In this document: positions 50,197-58,634 of the stretch, piece after piece
Layout: each line of letters starts with the position of its first letter
How positions within the stretch are numbered: the stretch's first letter is position 1
Position numbers and translations under genes: made by a program
Origin: QHXM01 sp032160165
GTDB taxonomy: Bacteria > Acidobacteriota > Blastocatellia > Pyrinomonadales > Pyrinomonadaceae
Assembly (NCBI GenBank): GCA_032160165.1
Contig: JAVHWA010000042.1
Location: 1-64,000, forward strand
Direction: 5' to 3'
DNA: 64,000 bases
The notes under the pieces: model-generated
The model's database searches: none
Seen by the model: the letters and a program-made list of their open reading frames with translations, nothing else
Told to the model about the DNA's origin: nothing

Positions 50197-51033
50197 TTAG
50201 GCCCCGCAGCCGCAGCCGAAGACGTTCGTTACTTTGCTGCCGTCGATGCGAAATACCGTGCTTGAAGACCCTTCGTAGTAGTCCACGTGGACGACGACTT
50301 CCATTTTCCCGTCCCCATTGAGATCGAGTATTCCGACAACTTCGAACTTATTGGGCACATGGTCCGGCAGGGTACGCGCGGCATACTCTTCAACCAGTGC
50401 GATATTATGCACTTTGCCGCGGACGATCTTGCGCAGCATAACGAAGGAGTAGTCGCCCTTCTTCGAGCGAAAAGCCATTCCACTATCCGCAGATCCCAGG
50501 CCGCCGGCGAGATATGTCGCGGTGAGAAGAACCTCCTCGACGCCGTCTCCATCCAGGTCCACCCGTAGGATCTGCCTGATGTTTACATTGGGCCTCGGGA
50601 TGCCGTGGCTTCTTAAAATGCCGGTGGCAATTTGCCGGTATGTTGCGTCGGAGGTGTCCAGCGGCGCAGCGATTCGCGGCGTGGCATTCCAATCCCCCGC
50701 CACTGCGATTCCCTCTTTAACTTCTGGAGTGAATTTGATTGATTGCGTCTCTTCGCACGGCGCGCCGGCAGATTCCGGCTTGGTTCCTACCGCCTCGCCC
50801 GCCGGCCCTTTCAGCGTGTAGAGGCGATAACGCTCTCCGCCTTTCAGCTTTGGCGCCATCGCTGCATCTTCAATCCACTTGCCAGCGGCCACGCCTCCGA
50901 GAAGGCACGAGTCCTGGACGTCGACAGCGGGGTGAACATTCTGAGCTTCAATTCGATACTCGGCGGTTAGGCCGAATGCTGTTAGAAGCACGATACCGAC
51001 AACTACGTTCCTTAGTTTCAACGTTGGTTTCAC
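50197..51033 (-). CDS. Secreted protein with calcium-loop (VCBS-like) motifs
   Basis: 278 residues from a GTG with AGGAAAG just before it. The signal peptide (VVVGIVLLTAFGLTAEYRIEAQ) is followed by a mature protein with two DxDxDG loops, VDLDGDGVEEVLLTATY (about 164-180) and LDLNGDGKMEVVVHVDYYEG (about 238-257), as in FG-GAP/VCBS calcium-binding repeats. The C-terminus ends CGCG, which could bind metal or form disulfides. No complete propeller is present, so this is a small two-loop relative. The ligand is unknown. It is transcribed towards leuS. Confidence 0.75.
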   Translation of the reverse strand: MKPTLKLRNVVVGIVLLTAFGLTAEYRIEAQNVHPAVDVQDSCLLGGVAAGKWIEDAAMAPKLKGGERYRLYTLKGPAGEAVGTKPESAGAPCEETQSIKFTPEVKEGIAVAGDWNATPRIAAPLDTSDATYRQIATGILRSHGIPRPNVNIRQILRVDLDGDGVEEVLLTATYLAGGLGSADSGMAFRSKKGDYSFVMLRKIVRGKVHNIALVEEYAARTLPDHVPNKFEVVGILDLNGDGKMEVVVHVDYYEGSSSTVFRIDGSKVTNVFGCGCGA

Positions 51034-51197
51034 CTTTCCTGGGTTTGACAGTGCGAGCGCCGCATCTTAGCCCATCTCGCTGGAGAAGAAAAAGAAAAAT
51101 GCGCTGGCAGGCTCGGCCTTAACACTTCGTGATTACGTAGAGCAAACTGTTGGTTTGCGTGCCGATCTCAAATCGTTTTGTCGGCCCAGCGTCAACG

Positions 51198-51629
51198 CTA
51201 TTCCCACTTATTGAAGAAGAAAAAGAAGAACACCGCGGCATGCTCCGGCTGAACGCCACGTGCTGAACCTATGGTGTTACCCGACTTGTCTCTCACTTCA
51301 CCGTTCGACTTAACGTAGCCAATCGTATTGCCGGCTTTGTTTCGCACTTCGCCGTCGGAGTTGATCTGACCGATTCTGTTACTGCTGCTGTCGCGAATCT
51401 CGCCATCCGATTTGACATAGCCGATGGTGTTACCTGAGCCATTGCGTATCTCACCGTCGGACTTTATGTACCCGATGGTGTTGCCGGATTTATCCCTGAC
51501 CTCGCCATTCGCTTTAACATATCCAATCGTGTTGCCCGATCCGTCCCTCAGCTCGCCGTCAGACCAAGTCGATGCAGAAGCGCCGAACAACACACAGATG
51601 AGTAGCGTAAACAGAAGGAGTGGTTTCAT
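51198..51629 (-). CDS. 5-fold beta-flower-type repeat protein, secreted
   Basis: The ATG at 51629 follows AAGGA and starts a signal peptide (MKPLLLFTLLICVLFGASAS). The mature chain is six tandem copies, the last one short, of a 17-residue unit of form G-E-[LIV]-R-[DN]-x-[SA]-[GS]-N-[TR]-I-G-x-x-x-[SA]-[DN]. Each unit should make a two-stranded hairpin, so about five blades close into a small propeller or flower. The C-terminus ends in AAVFFFFFFNKWE, an unusual run of six Phe, which also ends other proteins of this type that I recall. The fourth unit is most divergent (DSSSNRIGQIN). Function unknown. Confidence 0.82.
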   Translation of the reverse strand: MKPLLLFTLLICVLFGASASTWSDGELRDGSGNTIGYVKANGEVRDKSGNTIGYIKSDGEIRNGSGNTIGYVKSDGEIRDSSSNRIGQINSDGEVRNKAGNTIGYVKSNGEVRDKSGNTIGSARGVQPEHAAVFFFFFFNKWE

Positions 51630-51800
51630 GTGTTCGAGTCGTCCTTTCCGAAAACGTAGTCGTAAGCGAACGCGGCGCCAACTAGAGACGTTTCGCATTT
51701 CAGATTTTGTCTAAGAACAGGCGTTCAGAGCCCAACCTTTAGGTTGCCGTTGGCACCCCGCATCGAGCTGAAGCTTGTACTCTACGCGCCTGTTTTATTG

Positions 51801-53081
51801 TCACTTCCGCTCCACTTCTTCCATTACCCTCAGAATATTTCCACCGAGAATTTTGTCTATGTCTTGTTCGGAATAGCCTCGGCGCAGTAGCTCTGCCGTC
51901 AGGTTCGGAAGGTCCGCAACCGAAGCAAGGTCTGTCGGCGTCGCCTGGATTCCATCAAAGTCCGAGCCGACTCCGACGTGATCTATCCCCACGAGCTGAA
52001 CTACGTGGTCGATGTGGTCAACCAGTCGAGCGACCGTAATCGGAGGCAGGCGCTTGGCATATTCTCTAAGGCGGATTCGATCACGGGCCATCTTCTTCTG
52101 CGCCGCGCCGCCCGGCTCATCGTCGGAAGCCTTTTGCACCATCGCGGCAATCTGCGCATCAACCTGCTTCTTCTTTTCACTCCAACCGGGTTCCAGGAAT
52201 TCAGGATAGAAGAGTACGCAACACACACCGCCGGTCTTAGCCAGGGCCCTGATCATGTCGTCGTCCAGGTTACGCGGCACGTTTGCGATCGCGCGACATC
52301 CGGAATGGGTGGCGATGACCGGCCTCGTCGAGGTGTTAACGATGTCCCAAAAAGTCGGATCGGAGACGTGCGAGACGTCGACCATCATCCCCAACCGATT
52401 CATCTCGCGGACGACCGACTTGCCGAACTCATTTAGGCCGCGCGACCGGCCGATCCCGTCGCCGCTTGAACCCGCCCACCTGGTGGACACACTCCAGGCG
52501 GGCGACATATACCGCACGCCCATTGTGAAGTATCGTTCCACGTTCTGGAGCCGTTCGTCTATGGCGTAGCCTCCTTCGAGCCCCATCAAGGCAGCCAGCT
52601 TTTGAGCGCCCGCGATGCGGCGAACATCCGAAGCCGAGACCGCAAGCTCCCACGCCTCAGGATGGCGCTCCACCATCGCGCGGATCGCTTTTATCTGATC
52701 ATCGGCGCGCTTCATCGCGCTCTGGCCCCCGCCGCCGTAGAGCTGCGGTTCGACCCAGATCGAGAAGAACTGCGCGTCGAGCCCGCCCTCCTTCATACGA
52801 ACCGCATCAAGTTGCCCGTCGTCCAGCCGATGATTGATGTCCAGGTTTTCATCGACCATCCGCTGAGTCGTGTCGGCGTGCATATCGATGGCTATCGCCC
52901 GAAAGTGTACTTCGCGCGCTGAGCTTGTCACCAGCGGCGTCGCGCCGGTGTCGGCGGTAGAAGTGGAGGGCTGGTTGCTTGTATTTTGTTCAGTCATACG
53001 ACAGTTGCTGGAGGTGAATGAGAGAAGCAGCACACCGCAAAGAAGGTACTTTGAAATCGTCTTCTGTGCGCGATGCGTCAT
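51801..53081 (-). CDS. Peptidase M19 (renal-type membrane dipeptidase)
   Basis: 426 residues with an N-terminal hydrophobic segment that ends at a possible lipobox Cys (LLLSFTSSNC). The M19 zinc dipeptidase fold is clear: AIDMHADTTQRMVD (metal His and Asp), LMGLEGG (bridging Glu), MMVDVSHVSDPTFWDIV, PVIATHSGCRAIANVPRNLDDDMI (metal His) and HVGVGSDFDG (Asp). Such enzymes cut dipeptides, including D-amino-acid-containing ones, and some bacterial members act on peptidoglycan-derived peptides. The export signal places it outside the cytoplasm. It is divergent from ilvE. Confidence 0.92.
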   Translation of the reverse strand: MTHRAQKTISKYLLCGVLLLSFTSSNCRMTEQNTSNQPSTSTADTGATPLVTSSAREVHFRAIAIDMHADTTQRMVDENLDINHRLDDGQLDAVRMKEGGLDAQFFSIWVEPQLYGGGGQSAMKRADDQIKAIRAMVERHPEAWELAVSASDVRRIAGAQKLAALMGLEGGYAIDERLQNVERYFTMGVRYMSPAWSVSTRWAGSSGDGIGRSRGLNEFGKSVVREMNRLGMMVDVSHVSDPTFWDIVNTSTRPVIATHSGCRAIANVPRNLDDDMIRALAKTGGVCCVLFYPEFLEPGWSEKKKQVDAQIAAMVQKASDDEPGGAAQKKMARDRIRLREYAKRLPPITVARLVDHIDHVVQLVGIDHVGVGSDFDGIQATPTDLASVADLPNLTAELLRRGYSEQDIDKILGGNILRVMEEVERK

Positions 53082-53173
53082 CCGAAAGCTGAAAGCTGAA
53101 TGATGTTAATTCTTTATTGATTCCGAGAGCACTTTGATGTTACGTCGCCGTTCCCGCAAGAATCAAGCCTGCC

Positions 53174-53203
53174 TTGCAAAGCGACGAGCGTTTACGGTAT
53201 TGT
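53174..53203 (+). promoter_or_regulatory. Candidate sigma70 promoter of ilvE
   Basis: TTGCAA (53174-53179) and TATTGT (53198-53203) are 18 nt apart, about 130 nt before the start at 53332. Both hexamers deviate from consensus, so confidence is limited. A leader of about 120 nt would result; no attenuator was recognised in it. Confidence 0.35.
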
Positions 53204-53331
53204 GCCCCTATATTGACCAGGAAAGGCGGACGTCGCCCGCTTCATACATCGTTTCCGCGCAATTTGCTCAGGAAACACGCGGCTGATTTGTGACCTCTAT
53301 CAGATTCTCCCCTAGAAGGAGTTATAAAAAC

Positions 53332-54444
53332 ATGTTCTCGAAGGATGGCAAGACGAAAGACGTAAAGACTCCTAAGATCGTTCAGGAAGTGTGGCATAAC
53401 GGCGAGTGGATAAAGTGGAACGACGCTCGTGTTCATGTGATGTCACATGTCCTGCATTATGGCTCAAGCGTCTTCGAAGGCATACGCTGTTACAAGACCC
53501 GGCGTGGTCCCGCCATCTTTCGACTCACGGAACACATGCAGCGTCTCTTGAACTCGGCCAAGATCTATCGCATGGAACACGAGTGGACGCGCGACGTTCT
53601 TTGCGATGCGGCGGCAGAGCTGGTCAGTCGCGGCGGACTTGAGCAGTGTTACGTTCGACCGATTATCTTTCGCAGTCTTGACGAAGGAAACCCGGCATTC
53701 GGAGTAAATCCCTTTCCTAATCCGTTGGCTTGCTACATTGGCGCCTGGGATTGGGGAAAGTACCTGGGAGAAGAAGCGATCGAACAGGGCGTCGACGTCT
53801 GTGTCTCGACCTGGAATCGCCTGACTCCCAATTCAATGCCGGCAATGGCCAAGTCGGGCGCGAACTACATGAACTCGCAGCTGATCAAGATGGAAGCGCT
53901 GCTTAACGGATATGCCGAAGGCATCGCACTGGATGATCGCGGTCTGGTCTCGGAAGGATCAGGCGAGAATATCTTCCTGGTAACTGACGGCAAGGTCTTT
54001 ACGCCTCAGCTGTCGAGCTCGATTCTGCCGGGCATCACGCGCGACAGCGTGATTCAGATTTGTCGGGGCCTGGGGATTCCCATTCAGGAAAGCAACATTC
54101 AACGCGCCGCCCTTTACATCGCTGACGAACTGTTCTTCTCGGGCACGGCCGCGGAAGTTACACCGATTCGATCGGTTGATAAGATCACTGTCGGCACAGG
54201 CACTCGCGGTGAGATCACGCGCCGGATCCAGGAGGTCTTCTTCGAGATAACGTCGGGCGAGCGGGAGGCCCCAGGGCCCTGGCTCACTTACGTCAACGAA
54301 CGAAAGCAGGCACAACCCGAAGCGAAAGTCGAGAACCGACCGGTGGGGAACAACGGACGCGCGGGGATGGATTTGAAAGCGGCCAGCGCTTCTTCGGGTA
54401 TGTCCGACTCGGTCATCGACTATTATCCGGTGATGACGGAATAG
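53332..54444 (+). CDS. ilvE: Branched-chain-amino-acid aminotransferase
   Basis: The ATG at 53332 follows GAAGGAGTTATAAAAAC and starts MFSKDGKTKD; a GTG/TTG-led longer frame is less likely. Class IV PLP aminotransferase: VHVMSHVLHYGSSVFEGIRCY is the classic entry motif, and Lys174 in MAKSGANYMNSQLIK is the PLP Schiff-base residue. EGIALDDRGLVSEGSGENIF and FFSGTAAEVTPI form the phosphate cup. It catalyses the last step of Val, Leu and Ile synthesis and the first step of their breakdown. A C-terminal extension of about 45 residues (ending YYPVMTE) is longer than in E. coli IlvE. No other ilv gene lies nearby. Confidence 0.96.
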   Translation: MFSKDGKTKDVKTPKIVQEVWHNGEWIKWNDARVHVMSHVLHYGSSVFEGIRCYKTRRGPAIFRLTEHMQRLLNSAKIYRMEHEWTRDVLCDAAAELVSRGGLEQCYVRPIIFRSLDEGNPAFGVNPFPNPLACYIGAWDWGKYLGEEAIEQGVDVCVSTWNRLTPNSMPAMAKSGANYMNSQLIKMEALLNGYAEGIALDDRGLVSEGSGENIFLVTDGKVFTPQLSSSILPGITRDSVIQICRGLGIPIQESNIQRAALYIADELFFSGTAAEVTPIRSVDKITVGTGTRGEITRRIQEVFFEITSGEREAPGPWLTYVNERKQAQPEAKVENRPVGNNGRAGMDLKAASASSGMSDSVIDYYPVMTE

Positions 54445-54469
54445 GATCCGCTAACTACGACGGGAACCT

Positions 54470-54505
54470 GAAGCGCACCATGAGTGATTCCGGTGCGCTT
54501 CTTCG
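54470..54505 (+). terminator. Rho-independent-type terminator after ilvE
   Basis: GAAGCGCACC (54470-54479) and GGTGCGCTTC (54492-54501) form a perfect 10-bp stem with a 12-nt loop, 25 nt after the ilvE stop. A pyrimidine-rich TTCGTCTTA follows rather than a clean T-run. Confidence 0.75.
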
Positions 54506-54540
54506 TCTTAGTGTCCTAGTCTGGTTAGAGGTGTTCAGCG

Positions 54541-54590
54541 TACCGACTTTAGTCGGGCCTGTGCAAAGAAAAGCCCAACTAAAGTTGGTA
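54541..54590. repeat. Palindrome pair with ACTTTAGT cores
   Basis: ACCGACTTTAGTCGGGC and GCCCAACTAAAGTTGGT are reverse-complement-like arms around AAAGAAAA, and each arm is itself palindromic. The pattern looks like a dispersed extragenic hairpin. It is located in the spacer between ilvE and pilT. Confidence 0.55.
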
Positions 54591-54797
54591 ATCTATACGC
54601 CCGTGAATCAGCACGCCACCCTTTGGAGATAAGCGTTGACGTCCGACTTTCTCGCAAGCTATCATGAGTTTGGCGTCTCCGGGCTCTAATTCTTCGGTGG
54701 CGCGTGAGTTATCCCGAGAGTCCTCTCTAATCGCTCCCAGTCCAATAGCGAAGACTAAGATCGCAGCCGTATTGCGCCTCTGCTCCAGTTTCCACAT
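54579..54797 (-). CDS. Doubtful small ORF (72 aa)
   Basis: An ATG-led frame on the minus strand encodes MWKLEQRRNTAAILVFAIGLGA, a possible signal peptide, followed by SRDNSRATEELEPGDAKLMIACEKVG. It has no ribosome binding site and its 3' end runs into the hairpin repeat, which argues against a conserved gene. It may be a relic or chance frame. Confidence 0.25.
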   Translation of the reverse strand: MWKLEQRRNTAAILVFAIGLGAIREDSRDNSRATEELEPGDAKLMIACEKVGRQRLSPKGGVLIHGRIDYQL

Positions 54798-54861
54798 GCC
54801 CGACGAGCTTTAGCTTATCGAGGTCGATCAACAAACTTAAAGTCTGTCGGACAATCACATT

Positions 54862-56016
54862 ATGGCAGTAAAGATAGACGACCTTTTGCGCGTTGCCACA
54901 ACTCACGGCGCTTCCGATCTACACCTCAAGGCGGGGGCATACCCCTACATGCGCATAGGGGGCGAACTCCGTCCGGTGGTCGATTCCCAGCCATTGACTC
55001 AGGAAGAAACGCTCGACATGGCCTTCTCGATGATGTCGAATCGTCAGAAGCAGCGCTTCAAAGAGATCTCCGAGGTTGATATAGCCTACGGCGTCGCCGG
55101 AGTGGGCCGTTTTCGCGCGAATATTTTCCAGCAGCGAGGAACCGTGGGAATAGTCCTGCGCGTGATCCCTGATAACTCGCGATCGACCGCCGCCCTCGGC
55201 TTGCCGCCGGTGATCGACAAGATCGCCGACGAGCAGCGCGGGCTGATCCTGGTAACAGGCGCCACCGGTTCGGGCAAATCCACCACGCTCGCGGCCATGA
55301 TAGATCGCATCAACGCTACGCGCAGCGGTCACATAGTAACCATCGAGGACCCGATCGAGTTTTTACATCGCGACAAGCGCGCGTTTGTGACGCAACGCGA
55401 AGTTGATGTCGACACCCGTTCGTTTGCTGAAGCCCTTAGAGGCGCCCTGCGTCAGGATCCCGACGTGATTTTGGTAGGAGAGATGCGCGACCTGGAAACG
55501 ATCGAGACCGCGTTGACTGCAGCAGAGACCGGACACCTTGTGCTCTCGACGCTGCATACGCTCGATGCGACGGAAACTATCACTCGGGTTGTTTCTTCTT
55601 TCCCTTCCCATCAGCAAAAGAGCGTTCGATTGCAGCTTGCAGGAATTCTTAAGGCGGTTATTTCGATGCGCCTTGTGCGGGCCGCCAAGGGCCGCGGTCG
55701 CGTTCCCGCCATCGAGATAATGATCTCGACGGGATTAATTCGCGATTACATCATCAACGAAGAGAAAACCTATCTGATAAGGGAAGCCATTGCGGCGGGC
55801 ACTTCGCAGTATGGAATGCAGACTTTCGATCAATCGCTATTTCACTTGCACCAGTCGGGGCTGATCAACCTCGAGGAGGCGCTACGCAATGCCAGCAACG
55901 CCGACGAGTTCCTGATGCGTGCTTCGGGGATTCAATCAAGCACCGAACGAGCGAAAGAAGAAATGGAGCGCATCGTGAGTGTGGTGAGCTCGGCCCAACC
56001 GAAAGAAGAGGGATGA
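54862..56016 (+). CDS. pilT: Type IV pilus retraction ATPase PilT
   Basis: 384 residues of the GspE/PilT secretion-ATPase superfamily. The opening MAVKIDDLLRVATTHGASDLHLKAGAYPYMRIGGELRPV is typical PilT/PilU. Walker A is GATGSGKS (133-140), the Asp box is HIVTIEDPIEFLH, Walker B is DVILVGEMRD (201-210) and the His box is AAETGHLVLSTLHTLDA. The N-terminal type II secretion domain is the short form found in retraction motors rather than the long PilB form. It powers pilus depolymerisation in twitching and DNA uptake. No other pil gene is adjacent, so the machinery is encoded elsewhere. Confidence 0.95.
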   Translation: MAVKIDDLLRVATTHGASDLHLKAGAYPYMRIGGELRPVVDSQPLTQEETLDMAFSMMSNRQKQRFKEISEVDIAYGVAGVGRFRANIFQQRGTVGIVLRVIPDNSRSTAALGLPPVIDKIADEQRGLILVTGATGSGKSTTLAAMIDRINATRSGHIVTIEDPIEFLHRDKRAFVTQREVDVDTRSFAEALRGALRQDPDVILVGEMRDLETIETALTAAETGHLVLSTLHTLDATETITRVVSSFPSHQQKSVRLQLAGILKAVISMRLVRAAKGRGRVPAIEIMISTGLIRDYIINEEKTYLIREAIAAGTSQYGMQTFDQSLFHLHQSGLINLEEALRNASNADEFLMRASGIQSSTERAKEEMERIVSVVSSAQPKEEG

Positions 56017-56216
56017 GTTTGGGTTCAGAGTTTCGGGTTTCGGGTTTCGGGTTAGAGTTTAGAATCTTGAGCTAGGGCTTCGTGCATAAAGGTAGTCAGC
56101 ATAACAAACGGTTATTCAGATGAGGTCATTCAAAGCCAACAACTCAAACCCGAAACTCGAAACCCAAAACTCTGAACTCGAAACCCAAAACTCAAAACTA
56201 AAAACTCAAAACTCGG
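56017..56216. repeat. Palindrome of iterated heptamers (element D)
   Basis: The left arm 56020-56060 repeats TTTCGGG-type 7-mers (GTTTCGG three times in a row, flanked by GTTCAGA). The right arm 56141-56216 repeats the complement as ACCCGAA, ACTCGAA, ACCCAAA, ACTCTGA and ACTCAAA units, ten in a row in 7-nt register. The element fills the whole spacer between convergent pilT and the DUF4344 gene. Confidence 0.78.
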
Positions 56217-57263
56217 TCAGTGTCCTGTGTGCTCATCCCCCGTCGAAGGGGTTGACGGCGCGTTCGGAGTTCCGACCATCGGGGCGGTGTGCGCTGCCGC
56301 TTTCGCTCCACCGTCCTTCAGATATGGCCTAAGCAGTGTCAGCCAGGCGGTGGCGAGTTTTGAATATTCCGTCGGACATCTAACGGCGCGCTGCTCGGGA
56401 AGCGGGTTGTTGATCATCTTCACATACTTATTCGGGTTGTGACCGAAGACCCAGCAGAGTACGTTGTAGAAGCGCTGTGCATCCATCGAGTGTTCGTCCG
56501 CCCACAGCATATTCAACTCGCCGGCGGTCTTTCCTGATGCCGCCAGCCTATCGTATTGGATTCCCCACGAGATTGCGCCGCTGATGGCCATCTTCTCGCC
56601 TTCCTCTCCCTTTAATGCCACCAACACGAATGTGGAGAGTTGATCCACGGCGTCTTCCTCGCGGCCCGTAGAGGGAAGCTGAAGTACGTCGATCAGGCAA
56701 TGGCCCAGCTCGTGTATAAAGGCGAAGGTCAAAGCGCCGTTAACGCGCTCTCCCAGTTCTTCCTCGGTCTTGGCAACTGCCTTGAAGTCCTGCGCCATTT
56801 GCTCCATCAGCTCGTAGCACATGTTGATTGAGCGACCCTGAGAATCCCAATAGGCATTAGGCGCCCCACACTCCTTGAAAGTGATCATGACGTTCTCAGG
56901 GATTGCGATAGTGGCATTGAGGTCATCGGCGATGCCTTCCAGCACTCTCTGACGTCGAAAATTTTCGTTGATCTGCGCGAATCTTGGATTTGTAACAGTC
57001 GAGTACTGTACCGAGAAATTTCCCTTGTCCGGCTTTGTTGCCTGACCCTGATTGTCGGCCATTCCCCTGACATCCGCGGGGTTTTCGTTTGCGGATTCGT
57101 TCGAATTGTTCGTGCTCTCAGCGAAAGGCGCCTTGCTCGTAGTGCCGCTTCGCTTGCAACCGGCAAGCGCGATCCCGGCCACCGCCACCATCGCAAGCAA
57201 GAGCAGAAATTTACCCGCCGGAGTAAGTCTGACGTCGAGCCGGGGGTCGTTCGATCGTGTCAT
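56217..57263 (-). CDS. DUF4344-type metallopeptidase lipoprotein
   Basis: 348 residues with AAAGGA before the ATG. The lipoprotein signal ends at Cys36 (IALAGC), followed by an Asn/Ser-rich linker. The domain (about 85-315) contains the zinc motif HELGH (His184, Glu185, His188) in ALTFAFIHELGHCLIDVLQLP, plus GREEDAVDQLSTFVLVALKG, whose Glu-Asp pair is in the position of the third ligand in gluzincins. ADEHSMDAQRFYNVLCWVFG and CPTEYSKLATAWLTLLRPYL are also typical for DUF4344. The Cys and Asn residues suggest an envelope-located, disulfide-stabilised protease. The substrate is unknown. Confidence 0.88.
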   Translation of the reverse strand: MTRSNDPRLDVRLTPAGKFLLLLAMVAVAGIALAGCKRSGTTSKAPFAESTNNSNESANENPADVRGMADNQGQATKPDKGNFSVQYSTVTNPRFAQINENFRRQRVLEGIADDLNATIAIPENVMITFKECGAPNAYWDSQGRSINMCYELMEQMAQDFKAVAKTEEELGERVNGALTFAFIHELGHCLIDVLQLPSTGREEDAVDQLSTFVLVALKGEEGEKMAISGAISWGIQYDRLAASGKTAGELNMLWADEHSMDAQRFYNVLCWVFGHNPNKYVKMINNPLPEQRAVRCPTEYSKLATAWLTLLRPYLKDGGAKAAAHTAPMVGTPNAPSTPSTGDEHTGH

Positions 57264-57682
57264 GAACTGGTCCTTTCAAATGTCCTGGAGGTGCCTTAGG
57301 CCTTGAAGAATCTGAGTAGAACTATCGTGGGGCTAATACCATAAAAAGCTTTGCCCACACAAGCAGATCGCGTGGGGGTGGTGTTGATGCGTTTCGGATT
57401 TGAGGACCGTCGATCTCAATCCTGATTCGAGAGCAAGCGCGGCGACAGAGTGGCAGGGGCGATCGCTCGAGCCGAAGTTCCAGGAGGTCAATGACGTGCT
57501 CAATTTGCTGGAGCGGAGGAGGGCGCGAACGACTCGGACGACATGAGCCAGTGCCCCGAGAGCGCGACGGATCAAAAGAGAGTCGGGCTTCGCTCTCCTT
57601 GCCTTCGTTCTTACGCAACAAGCCGTACGACGCACCCAAAGCTTCGGTCACGCCAGCGTCGTTCGCTCGTCTTACCAGATGG
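57264..57682. other. Intergenic region without a supported gene
   Basis: About 420 nt. Minus-strand frames at 57333-57635 and 57322-57693 read through Arg/Leu/Ser-rich sequence with no ribosome binding site, and the second overlaps the next gene. They look like non-coding DNA or a decayed gene. No repeat or RNA was recognised. Confidence 0.4.
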
Positions 57683-58504
57683 CTACCTGACATTCACATG
57701 GAGCGTATAGTGAGCCGATGGGTGCGCGACGACGTTGACATAATAATCGCCAGTCGTCGGGACTCTGCCCGACCATCGCTTACCGTCGTGAGATTCGGCC
57801 CCAAACTTCGCCTGCTCGCCGGAGTAAAAGTCCGGCGATTCGCTCACCGAGAGCGACGCCCTGTTTTCTCCATCACGCCGCCAGGAAATGCGCAGCGTTA
57901 GGACACTGCCGTTGCGCGCGTGGACCACGTACCCGTAATGCGATTCGCCGCCGATGAAGCCTCGCACCGTGGTCGAGCTTCGCAATCTGCGATAGCTCGA
58001 AGTCGCAACGGCTCTCGGGATATCGGACCCGACAAACGAGTGCCCGGACTGCGAGCTGTTTGTTGCGGTATTGAGTTGTTTTAGATGATTTGCCCACGCC
58101 CTGATGACTCTGGGTGTGGCCTTGCCGCCCTCATTAAAATATCTGGTCGTTTCGTTCTGGCGGAAGATCGCTGTGTGGATCGTTCTGTGGTCCAGGTCAA
58201 TCGCGATGGCGGATTCCAGATGCGTGCACGCATGAATAAGGCAGCCGCTGGAGAAGAGAACGTTTCCTTCCCTCGTGACGGGAGTGAGGGTCTCGAACGA
58301 TTCCATGAACGAATCATACTTACTGCCCAACAATTTTTTCATTCGGGCCTGAATGGCAGGATTCTTGAGCAGGCTGTCGGAGTCCTGGTCGACCGCTGTG
58401 GCGATCTCAGGTGGCAAGGCGGGGCGCCTGGTCTTTGCCGTTTGCGCAACCGCGGAAAAGTACGAGACTACTGTGATCAATAGGAGTGATGCTGTTCTTT
58501 TCAT
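57683..58504 (-). CDS. Secreted protein, Ivy-like N-terminal motif and PPC-like C-terminal domain
   Basis: 273 residues with GAGGTCAACT before the ATG and a signal peptide (TASLLLITVVSYFSAVAQ). The N-terminal half carries FSSGCLIHACTHLESAIAIDLDHRTIHTAIFRQ. The CxxHxC loop followed by a strand-turn-strand resembles the CKPHDC region of Ivy, inhibitor of vertebrate C-type lysozyme. The C-terminal part (about 165-273) is beta-sandwich-like, with GYVVHARNGSVLTLRISW, GKRWSGRVPTTGDYYVNVVAH and YTLHVNVR, close to bacterial pre-peptidase (PPC) domains. Lysozyme inhibition or wall interaction is a hypothesis resting on one motif. Confidence 0.6.
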   Translation of the reverse strand: MKRTASLLLITVVSYFSAVAQTAKTRRPALPPEIATAVDQDSDSLLKNPAIQARMKKLLGSKYDSFMESFETLTPVTREGNVLFSSGCLIHACTHLESAIAIDLDHRTIHTAIFRQNETTRYFNEGGKATPRVIRAWANHLKQLNTATNSSQSGHSFVGSDIPRAVATSSYRRLRSSTTVRGFIGGESHYGYVVHARNGSVLTLRISWRRDGENRASLSVSESPDFYSGEQAKFGAESHDGKRWSGRVPTTGDYYVNVVAHPSAHYTLHVNVR

Positions 58505-58634
58505 AGTTGACCTCGAGTTTAAGAATCCGGCCCAGATATAAGATGTTACGGGGAAGGTTTTTTGCGGAGGGGAGAATAAGGTCGGAAGCCCGACGTGTCG
58601 GGATAGCCACTTCTGTGCCGCTACGTTTGGTCGT

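Noticed and set aside
49936..50265. Plus-strand ORF of 109 codons
   Set aside because: It overlaps the antisense of a supported gene, has no ribosome binding site and no protein-like pattern.
57322..57693. Minus-strand ORFs in the spacer
   Set aside because: Arg-rich frame without start signals, overlapping the next gene; more likely non-coding or decayed.
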